From Sipunculus nudus (lineage: Eukaryota > Annelida > Sipuncula > Golfingiida > Sipunculidae), in contig CM049307.1 of the NCBI GenBank assembly GCA_026874595.1, positions 42,478,362 through 42,542,361 on the forward strand: a DNA stretch of 64,000 nucleotides, read 5' to 3'. The stretch's first letter is position 1. Every line of letters starts with the position of its first letter. A program made the translations under genes and the position numbers. This document shows, one piece after another, positions 59,601 to 62,224 of the stretch. The notes beneath the pieces are model-generated. The model was not told the origin of the DNA, did not search any database, and worked only from the letters and a program-made list of their open reading frames with translations.

Positions 59601-62224
59601 CCCAGTCAAGCCAAAAAGATCATATTCATTTGCCCACAGTCTTGCAGACCTGGCAAGCCAAAACAGTGCCAACACAAGAAATAATAGACTTGAAAAACAA
59701 CACACTGGAAGGCCAAAAAGCACTGGAGATATCCAATACCCAAGACCTTGGAAAGCTGGGAATGAAGGTAAATCACCTTCAATATATCATTCTGTTTCTC
59801 CTAATTTCTCCAAGAAAAACAAGACGCAACCTAAAAATAAAGATGATGAACACAGCATTACAAAATCCAAAGTAACCACAATATCCCCATCCACTTCATT
59901 CCAAAAGAAGGAACTGCCATTGAAAGACTTACAAAGTACAGGCATGTGGAAGGATGGAAGAGGTCTCAAGACTGAAGCAGAACTGGATGAAATAAAACCA
60001 ACTCAAAGACCATCTGACATGTCATTAGACAGAGGAATTCATGGAAGCAGGTCTGTGCCATCCTTTACTGCGATATCCAGCCAGAACAAATCAAGTGCAA
60101 TTGTACCAGAGCATGATAGGACAAAGCAAATCCCAGACAGGATGAAAACTGAGGTTTATAAACAACCTGATCATAGGAAGCCCTTGGACTTCAAAAGAGG
60201 TGTTGACAGACCTGCTAGGTTCAGTCAGACCCCAAACTCTCAACATGTCGAAAAAACAGACAATGAAGAACAGACTGCTAACCAGGCACTCAATAGACAC
60301 AGAAACAGTGACTTATCTGAAACAAACATGCCTGATGAATATGAAAGTGCTGAGGGAGAAAGAGTCCGGTCTCACTCCACCACAGCCCTTAATGACCCTG
60401 GAGTGGTGTACCAACCCGATTACGGGAACTTGGGTCGGTGGTCTGGTATTAACATTAACCAAGATCTAGACATCAGGAAAAGTGAAGAAGATCTTGGAAG
60501 GTTACAGAAGTGGGACACCCTTGATTTTGGTGGAAAGGGTAGTGTAGCAAGTAGCAGTAATGATAATTTAGCTGAGACCAGTTCAAAGCCAGGACTTAAT
60601 TCACATAGAGGTTTCAGTACATTGAAACATTACAAAAGGAATGATGTCATTGACTCATTTAAAGCTAAGTCCAAATCAGAGCCAGCACTTGCAGCTAAGT
60701 CTAACCATAAACTTCGAGCTTTTGGTACAATTATCAGTAAGAATCCAAATTTTTCTGATATCCAATCCCAGTTTGAAAAACAGTGTCAAAAGGACCAACA
60801 GTTTCTGTCTAGTCTCAGTTCCCAATCCCCTAATAGAAAAAATGGTGATCTGTGTAAAAAAATAGCTGATACTCACAAACCTCATGGTCAAGGTCATGAT
60901 TGGTCTAAATCAGCCAGTTACTCCAGAGATGCATTAGAAAGTACTCACAGAAGTCATTGTCAGGGTCATGCTGGATCTGAAATGACCAATCCCTCACAAG
61001 AAAGATTAGAAAGTGCTCACAGAAATCCTGGTCAAGGCCATGATTTTTCTAAATCTACCAGTTTGTCAAAAGACAGGATAGAAAGAGCAAAGCAGAGGAT
61101 AGCTCGAGAGAGAATCCCAAAAGAGGATCCTGCCCCACAGCCAAGCGATAAAGCCCTTCAGACACTAGATGATATACAAGGGGAGTGGAGCAGGGAAAAA
61201 CAAAAGACCAGTGTAAAGGGTGTTCAAAATGGTTGTAACACAAACATGGTAGGGCCACAGAGTATGGCAGGGCCACAGAATGTGATATATTACAGGTGGC
61301 CATACTGCCCTGATGCTGTGGTGTATGCTCATCTTCAAGCACCTGTCCAGGCTAGGGCTGAAAGTCCCAACAGGCTGTCTGAAAATGCTCAGGATTTAAT
61401 AAACCAAGTAAATCAAGTAGGATACACTGGTGCTGGCGTGGGTGGCTATACTGAGCAGAAACCAGTCAAGAGGGTTCAGAGAGACAAGGTTTTACATAAA
61501 AATACACCAGCCCTGAGGCCTTTAAGTTACCCTGGCCCACCGCCTTACCATTACAATCACCGCATGAGCACAGGGGCTCATTCTCATGGCCATGAAGTAC
61601 CACTGAGTACCATTGTGCAAATACATGCTCCACCAAGGAATGGCAGGTCCTCTATTGACAGACGCATCAGCAGGGGTTATGTGGGATATTTCACTCAAGA
61701 GGCAAACAGGGGTGTCAGTGATGTTACATCACAAAACTTGACTCATGCAGAGAATAATCTTGTAGATACCCTCAGGTCCTCAGCTCTTCAGCAAGGAAGG
61801 AAGGAAAGATCAGGTTCACAAAATCACTACTCTGTGCAACAGCAAGCTAGAGTAGGGGTCAGTAAGAACGTAAATACTGTACCCACACAGGCTCCTCCAG
61901 CAAATTTGGCTCCCACCCAACATCCTGAAAACAACATATATAGAAATGGGTTAATGACCAACAGCAGGCTTAAAGAATATGGTGATAAACATGAGGATTG
62001 TGTGAGTGGTTCTGCTCTGTATGTCAGACCAGTGTCCATGATGGCGGTACAAACCACCAGACCCACGGATGTGTGGTACAGGACACCCAGCACTGTAGCT
62101 CATGCTGACCCCAGCAAAGGGTGGGGGATGGCAGGGCTGCCAGCCAGGCCTGTCAGTAGTCATGTCAGCCAGAGCAGAAGCATGACATATACTAACCACT
62201 TACAGCAAGTTAACACAGAACAAG
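7821..62224 (+). CDS. SORBS: SORBS-family adaptor gene (CAP/vinexin/ArgBP2-like), partial, at least 21 exons in the window
   Basis: This entry spans the whole recognisable gene; each exon is listed separately. SORBS proteins are cytoskeletal scaffolds at focal adhesions, Z-discs and cell junctions. Their SoHo region binds flotillin, and three C-terminal SH3 domains bind vinculin, Cbl, dynamin and similar partners (family knowledge). Three ordered signatures are seen here: PTVTLLQKNR (vertebrate form PTIVLLQHNR), GVGPVNEKGIP followed by WYRKMFKSLHKMDKPE (the SoHo core), and SI.[ED]YEPG (vertebrate SIFEYEPGKSS). All are on the + strand and connected by consistent splice phases. The start codon and the SH3 exons are missing, so the gene extends past both ends. 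Codon phase across about 20 introns is a strong internal check. Which vertebrate paralogue is closest cannot be told, because invertebrates usually have one gene. Confidence 0.92.
7907..10449 (+). other. Intron
   Basis: AT-rich intron. It contains a tRNA-like SINE fragment near 9184-9240 and a (TA) run with GATATA variants near 9400-9420. An AG at 10279-10280 with a pyrimidine tract precedes a short open stretch (VYFSSVEDK), but the following GT would leave in phase 0 and break the chain, so it is not called as an exon. Confidence 0.7.
9184..9240 (+). repeat. tRNA-like SINE head (tentative)
   Basis: The sequence CCTAGTGGTTAAGGC followed about 25 bases later by GAAGGTCCTGTGAACCCCC resembles a polymerase III A box and a decayed B box. 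No complete cloverleaf can be drawn, so this is a SINE or tRNA pseudogene fragment at best. Confidence 0.35.
10450..10611 (+). CDS. SORBS: SORBS-like exon 2 (cassette, phase 1-1)
   Basis: The acceptor is CCTTTTCAG|ACT and the donor is CCCTATG|GTCAGT. The 162 bases encode 54 residues running from DLSNHKEEES through YGPYRPPASL to TTTVWSPYG. Entry and exit are both phase 1, so the exon can be skipped without a frame change. It is Ser/Pro/Thr-rich and probably disordered. VWSPYG followed in the next exon by KKVYKPVSF is a short aromatic linear pattern. I do not recognise it as a named domain. Confidence 0.85.
10612..14787 (+). other. Intron with minisatellite
   Basis: The main content is the minisatellite at about 12370-13760. 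Elsewhere I see AT-rich sequence, a short direct repeat (TGTGAATAT.ACACTAGGTATGT near 11415-11457) and no supportable exon. Confidence 0.75.
12370..13760. repeat. Minisatellite, about 26 units of 45-54 bp, two subfamilies
   Basis: All units share CTTCCATCTGT. The first seven or so (to about 12700) are spaced by GGCAGGGTATATTGAC or TTTGCAAG.TA variants. The later units have the form ATTGACATTGGTAGGATATG, then ATGATCACTTTGG, then CCTTCCATCTGTTC, repeating every 52-54 bases. Higher-order repetition is visible: a block with TTTCTAGGATTTGATG followed by ATGAAGATCACTTTTGGC recurs at about 12915, 13173 and 13543. Open frames through the array on both strands are artefacts of the repeat. Confidence 0.95.
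14788..15048 (+). CDS. SORBS: SORBS-like exon 3 (cassette, phase 1-1)
   Basis: The acceptor is AAATTTCAG|GGA after a long T-run, and the donor is CATTAG|GTAAAT. The 261 bases encode 87 residues beginning GTGQKKVYKPVSFSTNK and ending MTLKSGSLG. It is rich in Pro, Ser and Gly, with an acidic centre (AEDDIRPADEELNGP). No folded domain is recognised. Symmetric phase 1 makes it skippable. Confidence 0.88.
15215..16177 (+). mobile_element. Helitron-like non-autonomous element
   Basis: The left end is A|TCCCCAGAC and the right end is CTAG|T, as expected for Helitron insertion between A and T. Just before the right end is a hairpin GGCACC-TGC-GGTGCC (16150-16164), ten bases from the CTAG, which is the classic Helitron 3' arrangement. 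GTATCCCCAGAC at the left recurs inverted as GTCTGGGGATAC near the right end. The interior has two clear units and one decayed unit with a period of about 327 bases (AATCAACTTGACCG at 15489 and 15816). No Rep/helicase coding is present. Confidence 0.75.
16771..16929. mobile_element. Short MITE with GTTGCAATAA inverted ends
   Basis: The left arm GTGTTGCAATAA..GTGACTTAAG is mirrored by CTTAAGTCCAGTAAAATGTT, then ATTGCAACAGGCCCC at the right. CTA/TAG bases flank both sides. The internal segment also contains GACTTAAGTC and GGGCTTAAG palindromic parts. The size and termini suit a DNA-transposon-derived MITE; the superfamily is not certain. Confidence 0.6.
17408..19811 (+). mobile_element. 2.4 kb repeat element, copy 1 (Helentron-like termini)
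   Basis: This block is nearly identical to 47286-49728 in the same orientation. It starts TTTTTAGCTCAGCTGAC and ends with the palindrome TGACCCATGGGTCA (19792-19805) followed by CTTGTT. GCTCAGCTG near the left end is inverted as CAGCTGAGC (19779-19787), an asymmetric inverted repeat of the kind seen in Helitron2/Helentron ends. The interior begins with a GTCC-rich stretch and then carries repeated AGGTCA blocks. No transposase is visible, so it is non-autonomous. The family assignment is inference. Confidence 0.75.
17739..17765 (+). promoter_or_regulatory. Cluster of four AGGTCA half-sites in element copy 1
   Basis: Four AGGTCA hexamers lie head to tail with spacings of 2, 1 and 0 bases (17739, 17747, 17754, 17760). 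Such direct repeats are nuclear-receptor half-sites (DR2, DR1, DR0). Related blocks follow near 17884 and 18028. Binding is not shown by the sequence and may be incidental to the repeat. Confidence 0.4.
20261..20281. repeat. Poly-G run
   Basis: A near-pure G homopolymer within GGGCGGGG. Runs like this slip in replication and in sequencing, so the length may not be exact. Confidence 0.9.
20436..20477 (+). CDS. SORBS: SORBS-like small exon 4 (42 bp, phase 1-1)
   Basis: The acceptor is ATTTCTGCAG|GAAGG and the donor is AAATCTG|GTACTT. It encodes GRSAAPQVHTLRKSG across the junctions. The exact fit to the phase-1 series supports it, although the peptide carries no family signature. It is likely to be an optional cassette. 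Confidence 0.7.
20478..21128 (+). other. Intron
   Basis: AT-rich intron with no repeat or signal that I recognise. Confidence 0.7.
21129..21512 (+). CDS. SORBS: SORBS-like exon 5 with duplicated SKGMAMFLSQREKNRDP motif
   Basis: The acceptor is TATGGTATAG|GTGG and the donor is ATCCGAG|GTATAC. The 384 bases encode 128 residues. A 17-residue block, SKGMAMFLSQREKNRDP, occurs twice at roughly residues 31-47 and 73-89. The codon usage differs between copies although the protein is identical, which indicates purifying selection on each copy. The block has a basic amphipathic look and may be a short binding helix. The end is Pro-rich (PPRTPSPRPRPAVAEKP), a possible SH3 ligand. Phase 1-1. Confidence 0.9.
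21513..22076 (+). other. Intron
   Basis: Nothing recognised beyond a T-rich stretch near 22010 ahead of the next acceptor. Confidence 0.7.
22077..22172 (+). CDS. SORBS: Candidate SORBS-like exon 6 (96 bp, phase 1-1)
   Basis: The acceptor is GTGTGTCCAG|GTTCC (context CTGTGTCTGTGTCCAG) and the donor is CTTCATG|GTCTGT. It encodes GSPHQSMAFLENSEESSVSP, then PLVTDITLYPLHG. The length is a multiple of three and both phases match the series. No family signature is present, so this is supported by splice sites and phase alone. Confidence 0.6.
22173..24914 (+). other. Intron
   Basis: AT-rich. An acceptor-like TTTTTTTAG at about 22599 leads into 26 open codons ending in a stop (GLKQCVALKQAVKTVENIC..) with no donor. 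It could at most be an alternative last exon and is not called. A two-copy tandem duplication lies at 24402-24498. Confidence 0.65.
24402..24498. repeat. Two-copy tandem duplication, about 49 bp
   Basis: TTAGTTTATAATGAT occurs in both units, followed by GGT.CC.TTATGTAACAT. Confidence 0.75.
24915..25370 (+). CDS. SORBS: SORBS-like exon 7 with two 43-residue repeats
   Basis: The 456 bases encode 152 residues. Two tandem repeats begin SPTHRSIATLNRTAPEP and SPTHRSITTLTRKAPVE, and both end with a W..PPRSASAIPWEDTKDE-like block. The acceptor is a tandem NAG site (TTGTAG|TAG|AG): starting at 24915 adds a Val that starting at 24918 lacks. The donor CCAG|GTGAGA is at 25370. A second in-frame donor, CCAG|GTAAAA at 25391, would add seven residues (GEMLSFP). 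Symmetric phase 1. Open codons upstream of 24915 are intronic read-through. Confidence 0.9.
25371..25784 (+). other. Intron with TA microsatellite
   Basis: Contains an alternating TA/CATATA tract at about 25508-25562. Nothing else recognised. Confidence 0.75.
25508..25562. repeat. (TA)n microsatellite
   Basis: About 25 alternating TA units with one CATA interruption near the left end. Confidence 0.95.
25785..25861 (+). CDS. SORBS: SORBS-like exon 8 (77 bp, phase 1 to 0)
   Basis: The acceptor is CTTTTACAG|AACC and the donor is CCAAAG|GTATGT. It encodes EPVVQTPVKGFKTIKMETSK, then RKDVPK. It changes phase from 1 to 0, as the following exon requires. It is basic, with no known domain. Confidence 0.85.
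25862..26357 (+). other. Intron with TA repeat and a MITE
   Basis: Holds a (TA)n tract at about 25908-25939 and a pogo/Tigger-like MITE at 25958-26105. Confidence 0.8.
25958..26105. mobile_element. Pogo/Tigger-like MITE inserted at TA
   Basis: The left end CAGTGAAACCTCGTTGTG matches the inverted right end CAGCGAAACCTATTTGTGG. TA is present immediately on both sides, inside a TA repeat. The interior has the CTTAAGGCGAA / TTATGTCGAAG pattern typical of CAGTGAAACCTCG elements of the Tc1-mariner/pogo group. 148 bp, non-coding. Confidence 0.8.
26358..26574 (+). CDS. SORBS: SORBS-like exon 9 carrying the PTVTLLQKNR family motif
   Basis: The acceptor is GTGAATCAG|AAAC in phase 0 and the donor is AACAGAG|GTGGGT in phase 1. 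It begins KRQGTKAYDWKPPEM, passes a Thr/Ala run built from ACC/ACT/GCC codons, and ends SQSPTVTLLQKNRG. The last part matches the conserved N-terminal SORBS motif (vertebrate NPTIVLLQHNRE), one of the best pieces of evidence for the family. YDWKPPE also resembles the DW.PP pattern at the start of the YEPG exons. The Thr/Ala run is a trinucleotide-type tract that may vary in length. Confidence 0.93.
26621..26679. repeat. (CATA)n-(TA)n microsatellite
   Basis: Five CATA units run into about 20 TA units. Confidence 0.95.
27337..27400. repeat. Short tandem repeat, 18-bp unit
   Basis: GGTACTT.ATTCCAATTT and close variants occur three times, with a partial fourth copy. Confidence 0.8.
28117..28185 (+). 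CDS. SORBS: SORBS-like exon 10 (69 bp, phase 1-1)
   Basis: The acceptor is GGTTTGTAG|ACG and the donor is GTTGAAG|GTAGGT. It encodes DEEPLNQPDFPNIPKGLKTL, then KVEG. It is acidic then basic, and precedes the SoHo region. Symmetric phase 1. Confidence 0.87.
28637..30822. mobile_element. Foldback-type element with long inverted arms of CTCGCCTAGGCGAG units
   Basis: The left arm (about 28637-29090) and right arm (about 30310-30822) are inverted copies of each other. The outer parts consist of repeated CGCCTAGGCGAGATTGCGAT-like units, including the perfect palindrome CTCGCCTAGGCGAG. The inner parts share TTTCAGTC.GATTTTCAATAT and ACACTGAATGGTTAT in opposite orientations. A segment of the right arm is duplicated again at about 30201-30280. 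No coding capacity is seen. This matches foldback transposons in general form; the specific family is unknown to me. Confidence 0.8.
31866..31888. repeat. Poly-C / poly-A run
   Basis: About 13 C residues followed by about 10 A residues. The length is uncertain, as for any homopolymer. Confidence 0.9.
32008..32204 (+). CDS. SORBS: SORBS-like exon 11, start of the SoHo region
   Basis: The acceptor is GCTGACTCAG|AGG and the donor is AGAACT|GTAAGT. It enters in phase 1 and leaves in phase 0. It begins EGQIPKGAIYLGQQESEEGE and ends APPKYHGVGPVNEKGIPIGL-RT. The end aligns with the vertebrate SORBS segment AP.YPGIGPVDESGIPTAIRT just before the SoHo core. The exon is much more GC-rich than its surroundings. 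It contains a run of Thr (KTTTTTKE). Together with the next exon it gives the strongest identification in the window. Confidence 0.95.
32205..34153 (+). other. Intron
   Basis: AT-rich with a T-run near 32683-32694. No mobile element or exon recognised. Confidence 0.7.
34154..34229 (+). CDS. SORBS: SORBS-like exon 12, SoHo core
   Basis: The acceptor is TTCCTTCCAG|GGAG and the donor is CCTGAAG|GTACAT. It runs from phase 0 to phase 1. It encodes GVEEHNQREWYRKMFKSLHK, then MDKPEG. The core WYRKMFKSLHKMDKPE aligns with the vertebrate WYKTMFKQIHMVHKPD, the defining block of the sorbin homology domain, which mediates flotillin/lipid-raft association in SORBS proteins. Confidence 0.96.
34230..37003 (+). 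other. Intron
   Basis: AT-rich. Contains one CTCF-like motif (34817-34833). No exon or mobile element is supportable. A polypyrimidine tract and CATCTCACAG precede the next exon. Confidence 0.7.
34817..34833 (+). promoter_or_regulatory. CTCF-like core motif (tentative)
   Basis: GCCACCAGGTGGCGGTA resembles the animal CTCF core CCACYAGRKGGCRSTA. A single match by eye in 64 kb is weak evidence of function. Confidence 0.3.
37004..37072 (+). CDS. SORBS: SORBS-like exon 13, end of the SoHo region (69 bp, phase 1-1)
   Basis: The acceptor is CATCTCACAG|AAAC and the donor is AAAGACG|GTAAGG. It encodes ETNTYRPTYKFPETDIESDA, then EKD. It follows the SoHo core as the Tyr/Pro-rich stretch (TYRP) does in vertebrate paralogues. 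Symmetric phase 1. Confidence 0.92.
37073..38326 (+). other. Intron
   Basis: AT-rich. T-rich open frames near 37790-37980 encode Phe/Leu-rich strings and are intron noise. Confidence 0.7.
38327..38389 (+). CDS. SORBS: Candidate SORBS-like cassette exon 14 (63 bp, phase 1-1)
   Basis: The acceptor is TTATTTGAAATAG|CTC and the donor is AAAACAG|GTATGG. It encodes ALKNGHAHDASKTSNKGMRK, then T. The size is a multiple of three and both phases match the exons on each side. The acceptor tract is only moderate. Polar and basic, with no family signature, so it rests on splice logic. Confidence 0.55.
38390..39401 (+). other. Intron
   Basis: Contains a poly-G run (39002-39014). Nothing else recognised. 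Confidence 0.7.
39402..39516 (+). CDS. SORBS: SORBS-like exon 15 with a GC donor
   Basis: The acceptor is TTTATTACAG|ATG. The frame-consistent donor is CAAGAG|GCAAGTACAG, a GC-AG intron with an otherwise perfect consensus. It enters in phase 1 and leaves in phase 2. It encodes DDRQSTVSLDRFSLRKNGEL, then ERKERERMFTHEYSGSRKR across the junction. The GT four bases further on would put either following exon out of frame, so the GC donor is preferred. The content is highly charged; the Arg/Glu-rich centre may form a helix. Confidence 0.9.
39517..40862 (+). other. GC-AG intron
   Basis: Begins GCAAGTACAG. Holds a MITE-like repeat at 40545-40727. Nothing else recognised. Confidence 0.75.
40545..40727. 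mobile_element. MITE-like element with inverted ends at TA
   Basis: The left end TACACAGTGGAACCTGT and the inverted right end TACACTGAACCCTGTGTACT share an imperfect inverted repeat bounded by TA. Internal copies of TTAAGACCACCT / TAATAACACCT recur. It resembles the CAGTGGAACC class of Tc1-mariner-type MITEs. Confidence 0.6.
40863..40983 (+). CDS. SORBS: SORBS-like exon 16a, YEPG motif, mutually exclusive version A
   Basis: The acceptor is ATCCTTACAG|GGAC and the donor is GAAAAG|GTAACT. It enters in phase 2 and leaves in phase 0; 121 bases. It encodes (R)DWIIPNARWKLEKYNNKP, then WSIHEYEPGFCSLAKNIPDY, then EK. It aligns with the vertebrate SORBS block DWDPPD.....F..EPRSIFEYEPGKSS. It is paralogous to exon 16b: shared positions are W..P.A, Y.N.P.SI, YEPGF.S.A. 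Using both exons in series would read 16b in the wrong frame and reach TAA after 14 codons. Confidence 0.95.
40984..41902 (+). other. Intron between the two alternative YEPG exons
   Basis: Contains TGGTTTGTGGCTT 37 bases after the donor, matched after exon 16b. The frame stays open for 36 codons past 40983, so a longer form using the weak donor CCAG|GTTTGC at about 41044 cannot be excluded. The 140-codon open frame at 41269-41691 lacks splice support and homology. Confidence 0.65.
41903..42017 (+). CDS. SORBS: SORBS-like exon 16b, YEPG motif, mutually exclusive version B
   Basis: The acceptor is GTGCACTTTCAG|TGGG and the donor is AAACCT|GTAAGT. It enters in phase 2 and leaves in phase 0; 115 bases. 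It encodes (S)GWKPPDAKSRIGVYKNQP, then RSIMDYEPGFSSIAFKEGKP. It is closer than 16a to the vertebrate consensus (W.PPD.K and PRSI.[ED]YEPG.SSI). The phases are identical to 16a, so either can join exon 15 to the exon at 43238. Confidence 0.95.
42018..43237 (+). other. Intron
   Basis: TGGTTTGCGGCTT lies 42 bases after the donor (42060-42072), paralleling the site after exon 16a. A short TGTGTATA run is at about 42198-42230. No exon. Confidence 0.7.
43238..43291 (+). CDS. SORBS: SORBS-like exon 17 (54 bp, phase 0-0)
   Basis: The acceptor is TGTTTTCAG|TTCC and the donor is AAAAAA|GTAAGT. It encodes FRFAHNSSKSEPSKSSKK. It follows directly in frame from either YEPG exon. KSEP recalls the KSEPAV motif found shortly after YEPG in vertebrate SORBS. 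Symmetric phase 0, so it may be optional. Confidence 0.82.
43292..46823 (+). other. Intron
   Basis: AT-rich. Scattered CACCATCTAGTG-like motifs (for example near 44518) are the only recurrent element noticed. No exon is supportable. Confidence 0.65.
46824..46847 (+). CDS. SORBS: SORBS-like microexon 18 (24 bp, phase 0-0)
   Basis: The acceptor is TGTCTGCGCAG|GACG and the donor is GCAGAG|GTACTC. It encodes DEEEQRAE. It is phase 0 on both sides, between two phase-0 neighbours, and a GC-rich island in AT-rich intron sequence. Acidic microexons of this size are often tissue-regulated in animals. It is short enough that chance cannot be excluded. Confidence 0.68.
47286..49728 (+). mobile_element. 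2.4 kb repeat element, copy 2 (Helentron-like termini)
   Basis: Direct copy of 17408-19811, with scattered substitutions and small indels. Differences include a different number of GTCC units near the left end and about 33 extra bases at about 48917-48949 (TTGGACTTACAC..). It carries the same start TTTTTAGCTCAGCTGAC and end TGACCCATGGGTCA-CTTGTT. High similarity between copies in separate introns points to recent dispersal. Its internal open frames parallel those of copy 1 and are not exons. Confidence 0.78.
51881..52590. repeat. Three direct copies of a 100-125 bp repeat
   Basis: TTGAGGGA.CATTCATTA followed by GTTCT...GCAAGAAAA and then ATAGTGT.AAATA occurs at about 51881, 52021 and 52468. 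The third copy is separated from the second by about 330 unrelated bases. Confidence 0.8.
53371..53402. repeat. Poly-T / poly-G run
   Basis: About 12 T residues followed by about 20 G residues. The length may be unreliable. Confidence 0.9.
53575..53624 (+). CDS. SORBS: SORBS-like exon 19 (50 bp, phase 0 to 2)
   Basis: The acceptor is TCTGTTCACAG|AAC and the donor is ACGAAACA|GTAAGT. It encodes NKFYNPPVEKPGQQTKQ across the junction. Its phase-2 exit is completed by the first base of the next exon. FYNPP is a short Tyr/Pro motif, and similar YNPP strings occur in vertebrate SORBS2. Confidence 0.87.
53625..54182 (+). other. Intron with a tRNA-like SINE
   Basis: The open frame at 53480-53776 runs through the exon into the SINE and is not a separate gene. 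Confidence 0.7.
53648..53720 (+). repeat. tRNA-derived SINE head or tRNA pseudogene
   Basis: GCGTAGCCCAGTGGATCAGG matches a polymerase III A box (TAGCCCAGTGG), followed by an anticodon-arm-like ACTTCAGAGCTGAAGGT and a degraded B box (GTTTCTAACCCCA). The 5' acceptor stem is not paired, so it is not called as a functional tRNA. Confidence 0.5.
54183..54328 (+). CDS. SORBS: SORBS-like exon 20 (146 bp, phase 2 to 1)
   Basis: The acceptor is TTATTATCAG|GGTT and the donor is GAAAAAAG|GTACGA. It encodes QVVKEKREETRTTTVRADEP, then YDAREIYKKVQRGEDIPFKG, then FGIPFPEKKG. It is charged, with a probable helix around AREIYKKVQRGEDI and a Pro/Phe-rich end. The phase-1 exit fits the giant exon, or a later phase-1 exon if that one is skipped. 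Confidence 0.9.
54329..56701 (+). other. Intron before the giant exon
   Basis: AT-rich. Two CACCATCTAGTGG/AGATGGTGCTGCA-type motifs lie in opposite orientations (about 54633 and 54820). The last 150 bases are open in the frame of the next exon but look like a branch-point and polypyrimidine region. Confidence 0.75.
56702..62224 (+). CDS. SORBS: Giant SORBS-like exon 21: 5,523 bp, about 1,841 disordered residues, phase 1-1
   Basis: The acceptor is TGTCAATGTCTTCTGCAG|GC and the donor is GAACAAG|GTACTT. Both are phase 1 and the exon is open throughout. The product is Ser/Lys/Arg/Gln-rich and mostly disordered. Visible parts include a doubled SQFEP.KS; basic-Ser-acid strings (RRHDSLVRSES, RTRSEGDLP, HVRSESAP, KPKRSYSFAH, RVRSHSTTA) resembling 14-3-3 or basophilic kinase sites; a helix-prone segment near 58440-58580; KSKSEPAL near 60665, like the SORBS KSEPAV motif; three 24-residue H..GQGHD repeats (60871-61086); and PPPY (61537-61548), a WW-ligand motif. 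No folded domain or C2H2 finger is seen. Vertebrate SORBS2 (nArgBP2) also has a large tissue-specific exon in the C-terminal half, upstream of the SH3 domains. I cannot show sequence homology between the two. Confidence 0.92.
60871..61086 (+). repeat. Three coding repeats of 72 bp inside the giant exon
   Basis: Units start at 60871, 60943 and 61015 with an exact 72-base period. The peptides begin THKPHGQGHDWSKS, THRSHCQGHAGSEM and AHRNPGQGHDFSKS. Each ends with R..LES or a similar RIER. Unit number may vary between alleles. Confidence 0.9.
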
